Assembly: GCF_022012395.1 (NCBI RefSeq)
Contig: NZ_JAKLTQ010000003.1
Span: forward strand, 1 to 64,000
DNA length: 64,000 bases
Source: Arthrobacter hankyongi
GTDB lineage: Bacteria; Actinomycetota; Actinomycetes; Actinomycetales; Micrococcaceae
Direction: 5' to 3'
Below the pieces are notes generated by a model. The model saw nothing but the letters and a program-made list of their open reading frames with translations. It was not told where the DNA came from and did not search any database. Below, one piece after another: positions 17,012 through 26,249 of the stretch. Each line of letters starts with the position of its first letter. Position 1 is the stretch's first letter. The translations under genes and the position numbers were made by a program.

Positions 17012-19330
17012 ATGGGGCTTTGGCGACGCAGGAAACCCGACTCTGTCGGACTCGAACAACTGATGGAGACAGCGCCCAGGGGATACGAGGACCGCGGCCG
17101 CAATGCGGCTGCCCGCTCTGTATTCTGGATGGCTGCGGTGGCGGCGGTGGCGGTCAGCGTCGGGTCGCTGGTGGCGCCGGCGGCGGTGGCGATCTCGGCT
17201 GCCGGACGTTCCGCCGTGGATCTGTGGGACGAACTGCCCTCGGAGCTGCCGCTGGACACTACGCTGCCGCAGCATACCGTCCTGCTGGACAAGAACGGGC
17301 ACGAATTCGCCCGCTTCTACAGCGAAAACCGGATCGACGTGAAGCTGGACCAGGTTTCCGACGTCTTCCTCCAGACCCTGATCAGCACCGAGGACGTCCG
17401 CTTCTATGAGCACCGCGGCGTGGACCCGTACGGGGTGACCCGCGCCCTGGTCAATAACGCCCTCTCAACCCACACCCAGGGTGCCTCCACGATCACCCAG
17501 CAGCTGGTGCAGAACATCCTGGTCAACAATGCGCGGGATGCCACCGAGGAATCCGTGGCCGTCGGGGATACCTACAACGCCAAGATCCGCGAAGCCAGGT
17601 ACGCCATCGAGCTGGAGAGGAGGCTGAGCAAGGACGAAATCCTCACCCGCTACGTCAACGCGGTGTATTTCGGCAACTTGGCCTACGGCGTCGAGGCCGC
17701 CGCGCGGATCTATTTCCGCACCACGGCGGCCAAACTCAACCGGGCCCAGTCCGCGCTGCTGGTCGGGATGCTCAAAGGCCCCACGGTCTACGACCCGGTC
17801 CGGCACCCGGAGGCGGCCAAGGCACGGCGCAACACCGTGATCTCCACCCTCCAGTTCCGCGGCGTGATCGATGCCGGCGAGGCGCGGGAGCTGAGCCAGG
17901 CGCCGCTGGGGCTGCGGCGGGGTTCGGTCCCGTCCGGCTGCGGCGATTCCAAATACCCGTTCTACTGCGCCCTGGTCCGGGACGAGATCCTGACCGACCC
18001 GGCCTTCGGCGCCACGCCGGAGGAGCGCCAGGACAGGCTTTCGCGCGGCGGCATGACGCTGAAGACGGCCCTGGATCCGCAGGCTGCCAAGGCGGCCCAG
18101 AAAGCAGTGGTGGAGGCGCTGGGATACGGAAACCGGGCCGCACTGGGGACCGCCCTCGTCGAGCCAGGAACCGGCCGCATCACCGCCGTGGCACAGAACC
18201 GGAAATGGGGCAACGGCAGGGGCAAGACCGAAGTGGTCTATGCCAAGCAGGCCTTCCAGGTCGGTTCGTCGATGAAACCGATCGTGCTGGCAACGGCGCT
18301 GAGCCGGGGCATTCCGGCCACCACCCGGCTGGAGGCCAACGGCCCGTACTACTCTGTGTTGGCCAATCCACCGGGCGGCTACGTCAACTATGCCTACCGC
18401 AACTACGGGGTGATCGATGCCTACAAGGCCGTCCGCAGCTCGGTGAATGTGTATTTCGTGCGGCTGATCGAACGCGTCGGCGTCGTCAACGTCGGCAAAT
18501 TCGCCCGGCGGCTGGGCATCACCTCCCTCCCTGAACTGTTCGGGCGGGAAGCCTATCTGGCCCTGGGCGCCTACGAAATATCCCCGCTGCAGATGGCCAA
18601 CGCCTATGCCGCCTTCATGAGCGGAGGCATCGTCTGCCGGCCGGTAACGGTGACAAGCGTGGTCCGCAGCGACACCGGGGAGAAGCTTCGGGCCCCGGAC
18701 CCGGGCTGCCACCAGGAGATCGATCCGGCGGTCGCGGACACCGTGGCGAACATCCTGAAGGAGCCGTTCCAGCCCGACGGGACACTTGGCCTGCTCGGCC
18801 GGCTCAAGGACCGCGAGGCCGGCGCCAAGACCGGAACCACCAATGACTTCGCCGCGAACTGGATTGTGGGCGCCACCCCGCAACTCTCCGCCGCCGTCTG
18901 GCTGGGGGACCCGCGCGGCGGCGTCCAGTACCCGCTGAACCAGGTCACGGCCTACGGCAAGTCCTTCACCGACCTCACCGGCTCCGAGGTGGCAGGGCCG
19001 GTGTGGAAGGCGACGATGGAGGGAGCGCTCAAGGGCAAGCCAGCCCTGGCGCTGCCGGACAACGAACCGTCGTTGGCCAGCCGGATTGCGCGGCAAGCTG
19101 TCCCGGACGTGCGGGGCCTGAAGGTGGACGAGGCCATCACGGTCCTGCTGCGCAACGACCTCAGGCCGGTGGTCCGCTCCAAGACCGCGCCGGGCGATGC
19201 GCTCTATCCGGTGGACACCGTGGTACAACAGTCCCCGAAACCCGGCGGGCCCCTGCGCTACCGGCAAAAGATCGAGCTGACCCTGAGCCAGGGCAGCCGG
19301 ACCGGCATTACCGTTCCCGAGGAAAGGTAG
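17012..19330 (+). CDS. class A penicillin-binding protein with C-terminal PASTA domain
   Basis: 772 aa, PonA-type bifunctional peptidoglycan synthase. A cytoplasmic Arg-rich start is followed by one transmembrane anchor (about 36-62). The GT51 glycosyltransferase has STEDVRFYEHRGVDP (catalytic Glu127) and GASTITQQLVQN. The transpeptidase has SSMK (Ser419 active, Lys422), SVN (477-479) and KTGTT (606-610). One PASTA domain spans about 693-765 (VPDVRGLKVDEAITVLL), thought to sense muropeptides or regulate the enzyme. The start at ATG 17012 has no good Shine-Dalgarno, so an alternative start is possible. The gene ends 7 bp before an exported partner gene. Confidence 0.93.
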   Translation: MGLWRRRKPDSVGLEQLMETAPRGYEDRGRNAAARSVFWMAAVAAVAVSVGSLVAPAAVAISAAGRSAVDLWDELPSELPLDTTLPQHTVLLDKNGHEFARFYSENRIDVKLDQVSDVFLQTLISTEDVRFYEHRGVDPYGVTRALVNNALSTHTQGASTITQQLVQNILVNNARDATEESVAVGDTYNAKIREARYAIELERRLSKDEILTRYVNAVYFGNLAYGVEAAARIYFRTTAAKLNRAQSALLVGMLKGPTVYDPVRHPEAAKARRNTVISTLQFRGVIDAGEARELSQAPLGLRRGSVPSGCGDSKYPFYCALVRDEILTDPAFGATPEERQDRLSRGGMTLKTALDPQAAKAAQKAVVEALGYGNRAALGTALVEPGTGRITAVAQNRKWGNGRGKTEVVYAKQAFQVGSSMKPIVLATALSRGIPATTRLEANGPYYSVLANPPGGYVNYAYRNYGVIDAYKAVRSSVNVYFVRLIERVGVVNVGKFARRLGITSLPELFGREAYLALGAYEISPLQMANAYAAFMSGGIVCRPVTVTSVVRSDTGEKLRAPDPGCHQEIDPAVADTVANILKEPFQPDGTLGLLGRLKDREAGAKTGTTNDFAANWIVGATPQLSAAVWLGDPRGGVQYPLNQVTAYGKSFTDLTGSEVAGPVWKATMEGALKGKPALALPDNEPSLASRIARQAVPDVRGLKVDEAITVLLRNDLRPVVRSKTAPGDALYPVDTVVQQSPKPGGPLRYRQKIELTLSQGSRTGITVPEER

Positions 19331-19337
19331 GCCCGAG

Positions 19338-20858
19338 ATGTCGGTGCTCGACAAACATCCGGTCCTGGCCCTGGCCGTCGGTGCGCTGACCCTGGCCGCC
19401 ATCAGCGGCACCGGTCTCACCGCGCTGTCGCTCAGCGGCGCGCCGCTGGCCTACCAGTCGCCGTCGACGGCGGGGGCGCCTGCCGTGGGACGGGCCCAGC
19501 CGGAGGCGGTGCTGGCCAAGATCAAGGACTCGCCGGCGGATTCGGTGCTGAACGGGGTGCTGGAGTCCCCGCCCCAGGGCTGGAAGGCGGCCGGCACCCT
19601 GCAGCGGGCGGCCGCCCAGCCGATGCCCTTCGACTGCCCGGTGGACGGTACCGCCCCATCGGTATCCGTCTCGCGCCTGTTCAGCACCGGCGGCCACCTG
19701 GTCCAGGTGGTTCTGGCCGCCTACCGGGCCGGACTCGGTGCCGAGGTGATGAAACAGCAGTTGGCCCGCTACGACTCCTGCGCCGGCGACGACATCGTCG
19801 TCGAGCAAGGCAGCATCAACGGCAAGCAGCCTGGCGTCGAGGCGCACTTGGCCATCGCTTCCAAGGGCCAGGCCGTCTCCCAGGTACTGGCCACCCGCCG
19901 GGGTGACGTCCTGGCGTTCTACGTGGCGGATGCGAAGACACCGGTAGTGAAACTGGCCCGCGCATTCGACGTGCGGCTGGGCAGCAAGCTGAACCCGGTT
20001 TGCGCCAATCCGCGCTCGCAGCCGGCCGACGCGAGCCGGTCGCCTTGGTCCGCGTCCGGCTACAAGCCCTATACGGTCAGCACCGGCGTGGCCGTGCGCG
20101 ACATGGCCGTGCCGCAGAATGCCACTGCGGCCAATGTGCTGATGGTCCAACTTCCGGCGCCCACCCTGAAGGTCAAGAAGGTCGATGCGACGGTCCAGCC
20201 GTGGTACCCGGTCTGGCCCCCGATGCCCGAACCGATGGCCTACCCCGAGCCGCCGAAAAGTCCGGACCCGGCGGCCACGACCGAGAAGGCCGTCCGGATC
20301 CTGACCGAAGACAAGACCGGACCGGGCTGCGGCTGGGCCTTCACCGGTATGCCCGCCGTGCCGTTCGACAGCGCTGCTGCGGACAAGACCAACCGCGAGC
20401 TCACCCGGAAGGCCGTGGCGGCCCTGCTGACGGACCAGCGGCAGTGGCAGCAGGAGGTGCTGGACTATTGGAAGGCCTACGGCAAGTACAAGGAGCAGGT
20501 CGCCGAATACAAGAAGTACGCGGCGAAGGTCAGCAAGGTCAATGCGACCTGGGCAGGCATCGAGGATGACTGGAACCAGTACTGGGCGCGCTACGCCCGC
20601 TACCAGGACGCCTTGGCCACGCACAACGAGTTCCTGGGCGACCAAGCGGACGCCCGGACGAAATACGCCAAGGAACTGGAGCGCTGCACGGACAAGAACA
20701 AGGAGATCGTCAAGGAATCGGAGGCTGCCGACGTGGACCCGGAGACCGTGGACTGCCGCAAGGAAGTCGGCTTCCCGGCGATTCTGTCCCAGACCCCGCC
20801 GGCGGTGCCGGCCGAACCTGCTCCGCCGGCAGACCCTGCACCGAACCAGGCCAATTGA
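19338..20858 (+). CDS. exported coiled-coil protein of unknown function, partner of the PBP
   Basis: 506 aa. An N-terminal hydrophobic segment (residues ~9-35, LALAVGALTLAAISGTGLTAL) is a signal anchor or signal peptide. The outer portion has a mixed domain at ~60-220 (one Cys in FDCPVDG and another in YDSCAGDD), a Pro-rich linker around WPPMPEPMAYPEPPKS, and a charged Lys/Glu/Tyr-rich coiled coil at about 365-475. It ends in a Pro/Ala tail. The ribosome site AGGAAAGG lies in the last codons of the PBP gene, so the two are co-translated. I do not recognise the family. A role in cell-wall synthesis is inferred from the operon alone. Confidence 0.75.
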   Translation: MSVLDKHPVLALAVGALTLAAISGTGLTALSLSGAPLAYQSPSTAGAPAVGRAQPEAVLAKIKDSPADSVLNGVLESPPQGWKAAGTLQRAAAQPMPFDCPVDGTAPSVSVSRLFSTGGHLVQVVLAAYRAGLGAEVMKQQLARYDSCAGDDIVVEQGSINGKQPGVEAHLAIASKGQAVSQVLATRRGDVLAFYVADAKTPVVKLARAFDVRLGSKLNPVCANPRSQPADASRSPWSASGYKPYTVSTGVAVRDMAVPQNATAANVLMVQLPAPTLKVKKVDATVQPWYPVWPPMPEPMAYPEPPKSPDPAATTEKAVRILTEDKTGPGCGWAFTGMPAVPFDSAAADKTNRELTRKAVAALLTDQRQWQQEVLDYWKAYGKYKEQVAEYKKYAAKVSKVNATWAGIEDDWNQYWARYARYQDALATHNEFLGDQADARTKYAKELERCTDKNKEIVKESEAADVDPETVDCRKEVGFPAILSQTPPAVPAEPAPPADPAPNQAN

Positions 20859-20928
20859 CCGGGCGGGCAGTCATGCGCTGAGCGAACACCGGCGACAGGC
20901 CGGGGGAGCGGCCGATAACCTTGGGAAT

Positions 20929-21309
20929 ATGGCAACGATCAACGTCACCGAAGCCCAGTTTCCGCAGACCATCGAGGAGAACGACATCGTTTTCGTCGAC
21001 TTCTGGGCCGACTGGTGCGGCCCGTGCAAGCAGTTCGCCCCCGTTTATGACGCCGTGTCCTCGGAGCATGCGGACGTGGTCTTCGCGAAGGTGGACACCG
21101 AGGCGGAACAGCGCCTTGCCGCCGCTGCCGGCATCTCCTCCATTCCCACCCTGATGGCCTTCCGCGAGAAGGTCCTGGTCTTTTCCCAGGCCGGCGCGCT
21201 GAACGCCACCCAGTTCTCCGAACTGGTGCAGGCGGTCAAGGGCCTGGACATGAAGGAAGTCCACGCCCAGGTCGCCGCCCAGCAGGCCCAGCAGGCCGGC
21301 CAGGAGTAA
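20929..21309 (+). CDS. thioredoxin-family protein
   Basis: 126 aa with the classical active site WCGPC (residues 29-33) in VFVDFWADWCGPCKQF and the conserved cis-Pro in GISSIPTLMAF. It lacks a signal peptide, so it is a cytosolic disulfide reductase or thiol carrier. The C-terminus is extended by about 18 residues rich in Gln and Ala (VAAQQAQQAGQE), not found in standard TrxA. The start at ATG 20929 gives normal thioredoxin length. It follows the PBP pair by 70 bp and ends at a strong bidirectional terminator. Confidence 0.92.
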   Translation: MATINVTEAQFPQTIEENDIVFVDFWADWCGPCKQFAPVYDAVSSEHADVVFAKVDTEAEQRLAAAAGISSIPTLMAFREKVLVFSQAGALNATQFSELVQAVKGLDMKEVHAQVAAQQAQQAGQE

Positions 21310-21334
21310 GCACCCGATCCCTGTTTTGGATCAA

Positions 21335-21368
21335 CGGGGCACCGCCGTCGCCCGACGGCGGTGCCCCG
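21335..21368. terminator. bidirectional terminator
   Basis: CGGGGCACCGCCGTCG and CGACGGCGGTGCCCCG form a perfect 16-bp stem around CC, between the convergent thioredoxin and DNA-glycosylase genes. Confidence 0.8.
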
Positions 21369-21393
21369 CTGTCTTTGAGGTTCCTGCGGCAGG

Positions 21394-22404
21394 TTAGTGG
21401 AAGCGGTGGTCCTGCGGCGCCAGCCGCGGCCCGAAGGCCGGCTTGCGGACGCCGCTGAGCCCGAGCAGTCGCACCACCCGCTGGCGGTGGCCGCGCCACG
21501 GCTGCAGCAGCCGGAGCATGCCGGCGTCGTCGGTCCGGCGTCCGGTCAGGGCGTAGCCGACGAAGGCGGCCAGATGGAAGTCCCCCACGGAAACCGAGTC
21601 TGGATCTCCGTGCGTGCGCTGGGCGATCTCCGCGGCGCTCCACGGCCCGATGCCCGGCACCGAGCACAGCTTCGCGGCCAACTCCGGCCCCGGCGGCAGC
21701 GCCGCGAGCCGGTCCAGCCCCGCGGCGACGGCGCAGGCGCGCAGGATGGTCGCCGACCGCTTCGGATCCACTCCGGCCCGGTGCCAGTCCCAGGACGGGA
21801 TGCGCCGCCACTGCGCCGGGGAAGGGGCCAGCATCATGCCGGCCGGCGCCGGTCCCGGAGCGGGCGAGCCATACTTGCCCACAAGGTACTTCCAGGAATA
21901 GCGGGCCTCGATCGTGGTGACCTTCTGCTCCAGCACCACCGGCACGAGGGCGTCGAAGACCCGGCCGGTGGCAGGCAGCCGCAGGCCGCGGTGCCGCCGC
22001 CGCGGCTCGGTGACCAGGCGGGGGAGGGTGGCCTGGAATCCCGGTTCGTCGAATCCGGACCAGTCGTCCGCGGCGCCCAGCAGCCCGGGCAGGGATTCCA
22101 GTGCCGCGTCTGCGCCCGGGCCCCAGCAGTCGGCGGAAACGGCGGTGCGGCCGTCCGCCGGGCGGGCGGTCAGCCGCAGCGTGACCGGGCCGGCGGGCCC
22201 CGCGTACACCAGCCACACGCCGTCGGGGCCGATCCGGCAGGTAGGGTCCTGCCGGCCGCGCGGCAGGATGCCCAGCGTGCCGGCGAGGTCGTAGCCGCCG
22301 GGCATGTCGACGACGGCGGCGCGGTCCCCGGCGCGCCGTGCCGCCGCCGGCTGTGCCTCTGGCTGCGCCGCTGTCGAGGCACGGGCCGGGGAAACTGCAG
22401 GCAT
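21394..22404 (-). CDS. HhH-GPD-family DNA glycosylase (AlkA-like)
   Basis: 336 aa from the ATG at 22404. The C-terminal half has the helix-hairpin-helix SVPGIGPWSAAEIAQ followed by the catalytic Asp in VSVGDFHLAAFVG, the GPD signature of base-excision glycosylases of the AlkA/OGG superfamily. EQKVTTIEARYSWKYLV is also typical of the actinobacterial 3-methyladenine glycosylase group. It lacks the four-Cys iron-sulfur loop of EndoIII/MutY. The substrate is probably alkylated bases. The first ~30 residues are Ala/Arg-rich and disordered. It is divergent from cbs. Confidence 0.85.
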   Translation of the reverse strand: MPAVSPARASTAAQPEAQPAAARRAGDRAAVVDMPGGYDLAGTLGILPRGRQDPTCRIGPDGVWLVYAGPAGPVTLRLTARPADGRTAVSADCWGPGADAALESLPGLLGAADDWSGFDEPGFQATLPRLVTEPRRRHRGLRLPATGRVFDALVPVVLEQKVTTIEARYSWKYLVGKYGSPAPGPAPAGMMLAPSPAQWRRIPSWDWHRAGVDPKRSATILRACAVAAGLDRLAALPPGPELAAKLCSVPGIGPWSAAEIAQRTHGDPDSVSVGDFHLAAFVGYALTGRRTDDAGMLRLLQPWRGHRQRVVRLLGLSGVRKPAFGPRLAPQDHRFH

Positions 22405-22513
22405 GCATCCATGCTCCCACGGCGGCGCCGGGCCGGCGCCCGGCGGCCCGGCCAATGTGACGCGATGACGGGCCGACATGACCCCGGCACGGCCGGCGGG
22501 TAGATTTGGGGCC

Positions 22514-23899
22514 ATGAAGTATGCCAATTCTGTTCTGGACCTGATCGGCAACACACCGTTGGTCAAGCTGAACAAAGTGACCGAAGGAATCGCCGCCACA
22601 GTCCTGGCGAAGGTGGAGTATTTCAACCCCGGCGGCTCGATCAAGGACCGCATCGCGGTGAAGATGATCGAGCAGGCGGAGCGGGACGGCAAGCTCCGGC
22701 CCGGTGGGACGGTGGTGGAGCCGACCAGCGGCAATACCGGCGTCGGCCTGGCCCTGGTGGCCCAGCAGAAGGGTTACAAGTCCATCTTCGTGACCCCGGA
22801 CAAGGTGGGCCAGGAAAAGCGCGACGTGCTGCGGGCCTACGGTGCCGACGTCGTCGTAACCCCCACGTCCGTGGCCCCGGACAGCCCGGAGTCCTACTAC
22901 GGTGTCTCGGACCGGCTGGTCACCGAGATCGAAGGCGCGTACAAGCCGGACCAGTTCTCCAACCCCGCGGCCCCGGCCAGCCACTACGAGACCACCGGGC
23001 CGGAGATCTGGCGCGATACCGAGGGCAAGGTCACCCACGTGGTGATCGGTGCCGGCACCGGCGGGACCATCACCGGTACCGGCCGGTACCTGAAGGACAT
23101 TTCGGCGGACCGGCCGGCCGAGCAGGGCGGCCGGGTGAAGATTATCGCCGCGGACCCGGAAGGCTCGGTCTACTCCGGCGGCACCGGGCGCCCGTACTTC
23201 GTCGAGGGCGTGGGCGAGGATATGTGGCCGGGCAACTATGACAAGAACGTGCCGGACGAGGTGCTGGCGGTCAACGATGCCGAGTCCTTCGCGATGACCC
23301 GGCGGCTGGCCCGCGAGGAGGGCCTGCTCGTGGGCGGTTCCTCCGGCATGGCGGTGGTCGCCGCGCTGCGGGTGGCCCGTGAGCTCACGGCCGACGACGT
23401 CGTCGTGGTCATCCTGCCTGATTCCGGCCGCGGTTACCTGGCCAAGATCTTCAACGACGAGTGGATGCGCTCCTACGGATTCATCCCCGGCAGCGAGGAA
23501 TCCACCGTCGGCCAAGTGCTTCAGGGCAAGGCCGGCACGCTGCCGGACCTGGTCCACACCCATCCGGCCGAATCGGTGCGCGACGTCATCGAGATCATCA
23601 ACGAATACGGTGTCTCCGTGCTGCCGGTGCTGTCCAAGGAACCCCCGGTGGTGATGGGCGAAGTGGTGGGTGCCGTCGACGAGCGCACCCTGACCGGGCT
23701 GCTGTTCCGCGGCGAGGCGAAGCTGACGGACAAGATCGGCGACCACATGGGGGAGAAGATGCCGCTGATCGGCGCCCTGGAATCGATCTCGGCGGCCCGC
23801 GAAAAGCTCCAGCACACCGATGCCCTGATGGTGACCCTCGAGGGTGCACCCGTGGGTGTGCTGACCCGCCACGACCTGCTGACCTACCTGACGAACTGA
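22514..23899 (+). CDS. cbs: cystathionine beta-synthase
   Basis: 461 aa. A PLP-dependent fold-type II catalytic domain spans about residues 1-325: PGGSIKDRIAVKM has the PLP lysine K44, TSGNTGVGLA is the Asn-containing substrate loop, and GAGTGGTITG binds the PLP phosphate. Two CBS domains follow at about 335-461 (TVGQVLQGKAGTLPDLVHTH and GDHMGEKMPLIGALESI). It condenses serine with homocysteine to cystathionine, the first step of reverse transsulfuration. It lacks the N-terminal heme-binding region of animal CBS. The next gene, 11 bp later, completes the pathway. Confidence 0.93.
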   Translation: MKYANSVLDLIGNTPLVKLNKVTEGIAATVLAKVEYFNPGGSIKDRIAVKMIEQAERDGKLRPGGTVVEPTSGNTGVGLALVAQQKGYKSIFVTPDKVGQEKRDVLRAYGADVVVTPTSVAPDSPESYYGVSDRLVTEIEGAYKPDQFSNPAAPASHYETTGPEIWRDTEGKVTHVVIGAGTGGTITGTGRYLKDISADRPAEQGGRVKIIAADPEGSVYSGGTGRPYFVEGVGEDMWPGNYDKNVPDEVLAVNDAESFAMTRRLAREEGLLVGGSSGMAVVAALRVARELTADDVVVVILPDSGRGYLAKIFNDEWMRSYGFIPGSEESTVGQVLQGKAGTLPDLVHTHPAESVRDVIEIINEYGVSVLPVLSKEPPVVMGEVVGAVDERTLTGLLFRGEAKLTDKIGDHMGEKMPLIGALESISAAREKLQHTDALMVTLEGAPVGVLTRHDLLTYLTN

Positions 23900-23910
23900 G
23901 GGAACCTGCG

Positions 23911-25080
23911 ATGACCACCTTCGAGAACGCTTCCGGCACCGGCTTCAACACCCGCGCCGTGCACGCCGGACAGGCCTTCGAACCGCGCACCGGCGCCGTC
24001 GTGCCGCCGGTGCACTTCAGCTCCACCTATGCCCAGGACGGCATCGGCGGGCTGCGCTCCGGCTACGAATACGGCCGCGGCGGCAATCCGACCCGGGATG
24101 CGCTGCAGGAGCAGTTGGCCGCCCTCGAAGGCGGCCGGCACGCCTTTTCCTTCGCCTCCGGACTGGCCGCCGAGGACGCGCTGATCCGTGCGCTGCTGAC
24201 CCCCGGCGAGCACATCGTGCTCGGCAACGATGCCTACGGCGGAACCTACCGGCTGATCAACCGCGTGCTCGGCGGTTGGGGCGTCGGCCACACCGTGGTG
24301 GACATGGCGGACCTGGACGCGGTGGCGGCCGCCGTCGCGGCGGCGAAGACCCGCATCGTGTGGGTGGAGACCCCGTCCAACCCGATGATGAAGATCACCG
24401 ACATCGCCGGGCTGGCCGCCGTGGCGCACGCCGCCGGGGCCCTGCTGGTGGTGGACAACACCTTCGCCTCGCCGTACCTGCAGAACCCGCTGGCGCTGGG
24501 CGCGGACATCGTGGTGCACTCCACCACCAAGTACATCGGCGGCCACTCGGACGTGATCGGCGGAGCCGTGGTGCTCAACGACGACGAGCTGGCCGGCAAG
24601 GTCGGCTTCGTGCAGTTCGCCGTTGGTGCCGTCTCCTCGCCGATGGACGCGTTCCTGACCACCCGCGGTCTGAAGACCCTGGGCGTGCGGATGGACCGGC
24701 ACAGCGCCAACGCGCAGGCGGTGGCCGAATGGCTGGCCGGGCGCAGCGAGGTGGAGACCGTGTACTACCCGGGCCTGCCGGACCACCCCGGCCACGAGCT
24801 GGCGAAGCGGCAGATGCGCGGCTTCGGCGGCATGGTCTCGGTCTCCTTCACCGGCGGCGAGGCCGCGGCCCGCAAGGTCGCCGAGTCCACCGCGGTGTTC
24901 ACCCTGGCCGAGTCCCTCGGCGGCATCGAGTCGCTGCTGAACTACCCGTCCGAGATGACCCACGCCTCGGTCAAGGGCACCGAGCTGGCCGTGCCGGAGA
25001 ACCTGATCCGGCTCTCGGTGGGCATCGAGGACGCCGAGGACCTGATCGCGGACCTGGACCAGGCCTTCGGCCGGCTCTGA
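23911..25080 (+). CDS. metB: cystathionine gamma-synthase/lyase
   Basis: 389 aa, Cys/Met-metabolism PLP enzyme. The PLP lysine is K207 in HSTTKYIGGHSDVIGG. Other landmarks are YEYGRGGNPTRDALQ, WVETPSNPMMKI, VVDNTFASPYLQNPL and ESLGGIESLLNYPSEMTHAS near the C-terminus. In actinobacteria such proteins serve as cystathionine gamma-synthase (MetB) or gamma-lyase. Because it follows cbs by 11 bp, a lyase role (cystathionine to cysteine, 2-oxobutyrate and ammonia) is at least as likely as the synthase role. Sequence alone does not separate them. Confidence 0.9.
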   Translation: MTTFENASGTGFNTRAVHAGQAFEPRTGAVVPPVHFSSTYAQDGIGGLRSGYEYGRGGNPTRDALQEQLAALEGGRHAFSFASGLAAEDALIRALLTPGEHIVLGNDAYGGTYRLINRVLGGWGVGHTVVDMADLDAVAAAVAAAKTRIVWVETPSNPMMKITDIAGLAAVAHAAGALLVVDNTFASPYLQNPLALGADIVVHSTTKYIGGHSDVIGGAVVLNDDELAGKVGFVQFAVGAVSSPMDAFLTTRGLKTLGVRMDRHSANAQAVAEWLAGRSEVETVYYPGLPDHPGHELAKRQMRGFGGMVSVSFTGGEAAARKVAESTAVFTLAESLGGIESLLNYPSEMTHASVKGTELAVPENLIRLSVGIEDAEDLIADLDQAFGRL

Positions 25081-25129
25081 CGCCTGGCAACGCTGGCGCA
25101 TCCGGGCACCGAGTGGGAATACTGGGGGC

Positions 25130-25579
25130 ATGGAGAACAGACACTATCCACCGGCCGGCGTCTGGGCCGGCCTGCAGTCGCGCGATGCCAGGGGCCTGAT
25201 CGGCTTCCTGACCGGAACCGTCGGCTTTACCACCCATGCCCTCTACGAAGCAGGCGGGGACGTGGCGCACGCCGAGCTGCTCTGGCCGGAGGGCGGGCTG
25301 GTCATGGTCTCCGCCTGGACCGGATCGGGCCTGTGGGCACGGGAGCCGGGCAGCGCCCAGCTCAATGTCTACACCCACCACCCGGACGACCTGTACCGGA
25401 CCGTTGCCGCGGCCGGTGCGGACATCATCCAGGAGCCCACCGACACGGACTATGGCGCCCGCAGCTTCGGCCTGCGGGACCCGGACGGCAACCTCTGGGG
25501 CTTCAGCGATTACCGCGGCCAGCCCCTGGCCCCGCCCGCCGAGGAGGTCCAGGACGTCAGTTTCGAAGGCCATGCCTGA
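25130..25579 (+). CDS. VOC/glyoxalase-family protein
   Basis: 149 aa with one to two beta-alpha-beta-beta-beta modules of the vicinal-oxygen-chelate fold: GVWAGLQSRDARGLIGFLT at the start, AQLNVYTHHPDDLYRTV in the middle, and the family-typical SFGLRDPDGNLWGFSDYRG at the end. Members are glyoxalase I-like, dioxygenase or antibiotic-binding proteins; metal ligands are not certain here. It overlaps the following MOSC gene by 8 bp. Confidence 0.85.
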   Translation: MENRHYPPAGVWAGLQSRDARGLIGFLTGTVGFTTHALYEAGGDVAHAELLWPEGGLVMVSAWTGSGLWAREPGSAQLNVYTHHPDDLYRTVAAAGADIIQEPTDTDYGARSFGLRDPDGNLWGFSDYRGQPLAPPAEEVQDVSFEGHA

Positions 25580-26249
25580 ACCGGGCGCCCTGCTGGCCGT
25601 CTGCCGCGTGCATGCCCTGAAACCCGACGCCGGTCCGGCCGGTGTTACCGCCATCGACAAGCGGCCGGCCGGCGGCCCGGTCAAGGTCACGAAGCTGGGC
25701 CTGCGGGCGGACGTCCAGGCCGACCGCCGGCACCACGGCGGCGAACTGCAGGCCCTGTACGCCTACGCGGACCAAGACGCCCGCTGGTGGGCGGAGGAAC
25801 TCGGACGCCAGATTCCGGCCGGCCTGTTCGGCGAGAACCTGCGCACCTCCGGCGTCGACGTCAACGGCGCCGTGATCGGCGAGCGCTGGCGGATCGGGGC
25901 CCAGGTGGTAGTGGAGGTGACCTCGGCACGGATTCCCTGCGGTACCTTCGCCCGGCATCTTCACGAACCCCAATGGGTGCGCCGTTTCACCGCCGCCGGC
26001 CGGCCCGGAGCCTACCTGCAGGTCCTCGAAACCGGCGAGATCCGCTCCGGGGACGGCATCGAAATCGTCCACCGGCCGCGGCACCCGGTGACCGTGGCCC
26101 AGTTCTTTGCGGGCCTGGACAAGGCCGGCGCCGCAGCGCTGCGGGCCGCCGGGGACGCCGGCGAGGTGAGCCTGGCACCCCGGGTGCGGGCCGCCGTCGC
26201 GCGGGTGACCCGCGCCGTCAGCCCGCGGGATGCCACCGCCGCGGGCTGA
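25572..26249 (+). CDS. MOSC-domain protein (YiiM-like)
   Basis: 225 aa from ATG 25572, overlapping the previous gene by 8 bp. The MOSC fold is indicated by GLRADVQADRRHHGGELQAL, GLFGENLRTSGVDVNGAVIG and the conserved Cys in VTSARIPCGTFARHL. The C-terminal extension with RHPVTVAQFFAGL is the YiiM 3-alpha tail. YiiM-type proteins bind molybdenum cofactor and reduce N-hydroxylated base analogues and similar compounds. It would draw on the same cofactor (different dinucleotide form) as the nitrate reductase encoded 28 kb downstream. Confidence 0.88.
   Translation: MPEPGALLAVCRVHALKPDAGPAGVTAIDKRPAGGPVKVTKLGLRADVQADRRHHGGELQALYAYADQDARWWAEELGRQIPAGLFGENLRTSGVDVNGAVIGERWRIGAQVVVEVTSARIPCGTFARHLHEPQWVRRFTAAGRPGAYLQVLETGEIRSGDGIEIVHRPRHPVTVAQFFAGLDKAGAAALRAAGDAGEVSLAPRVRAAVARVTRAVSPRDATAAG
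26218..26249 (+). terminator. hairpin covering the MOSC stop codon
   Basis: TCAGCCCGCGG (26218-26228) and CCGCGGGCTGA (26239-26249) form a perfect 11-bp stem whose right arm contains the MOSC stop codon. There is no T-run. It may act as a terminator or an mRNA-stabilising 3' hairpin. Confidence 0.4.

Noticed and set aside
21236-23872. An 878-codon minus-strand frame over cbs and the glycosylase
   Set aside because: It lies opposite cbs, whose plus-strand product has all PLP motifs. The antisense translation has no domain and skewed composition.
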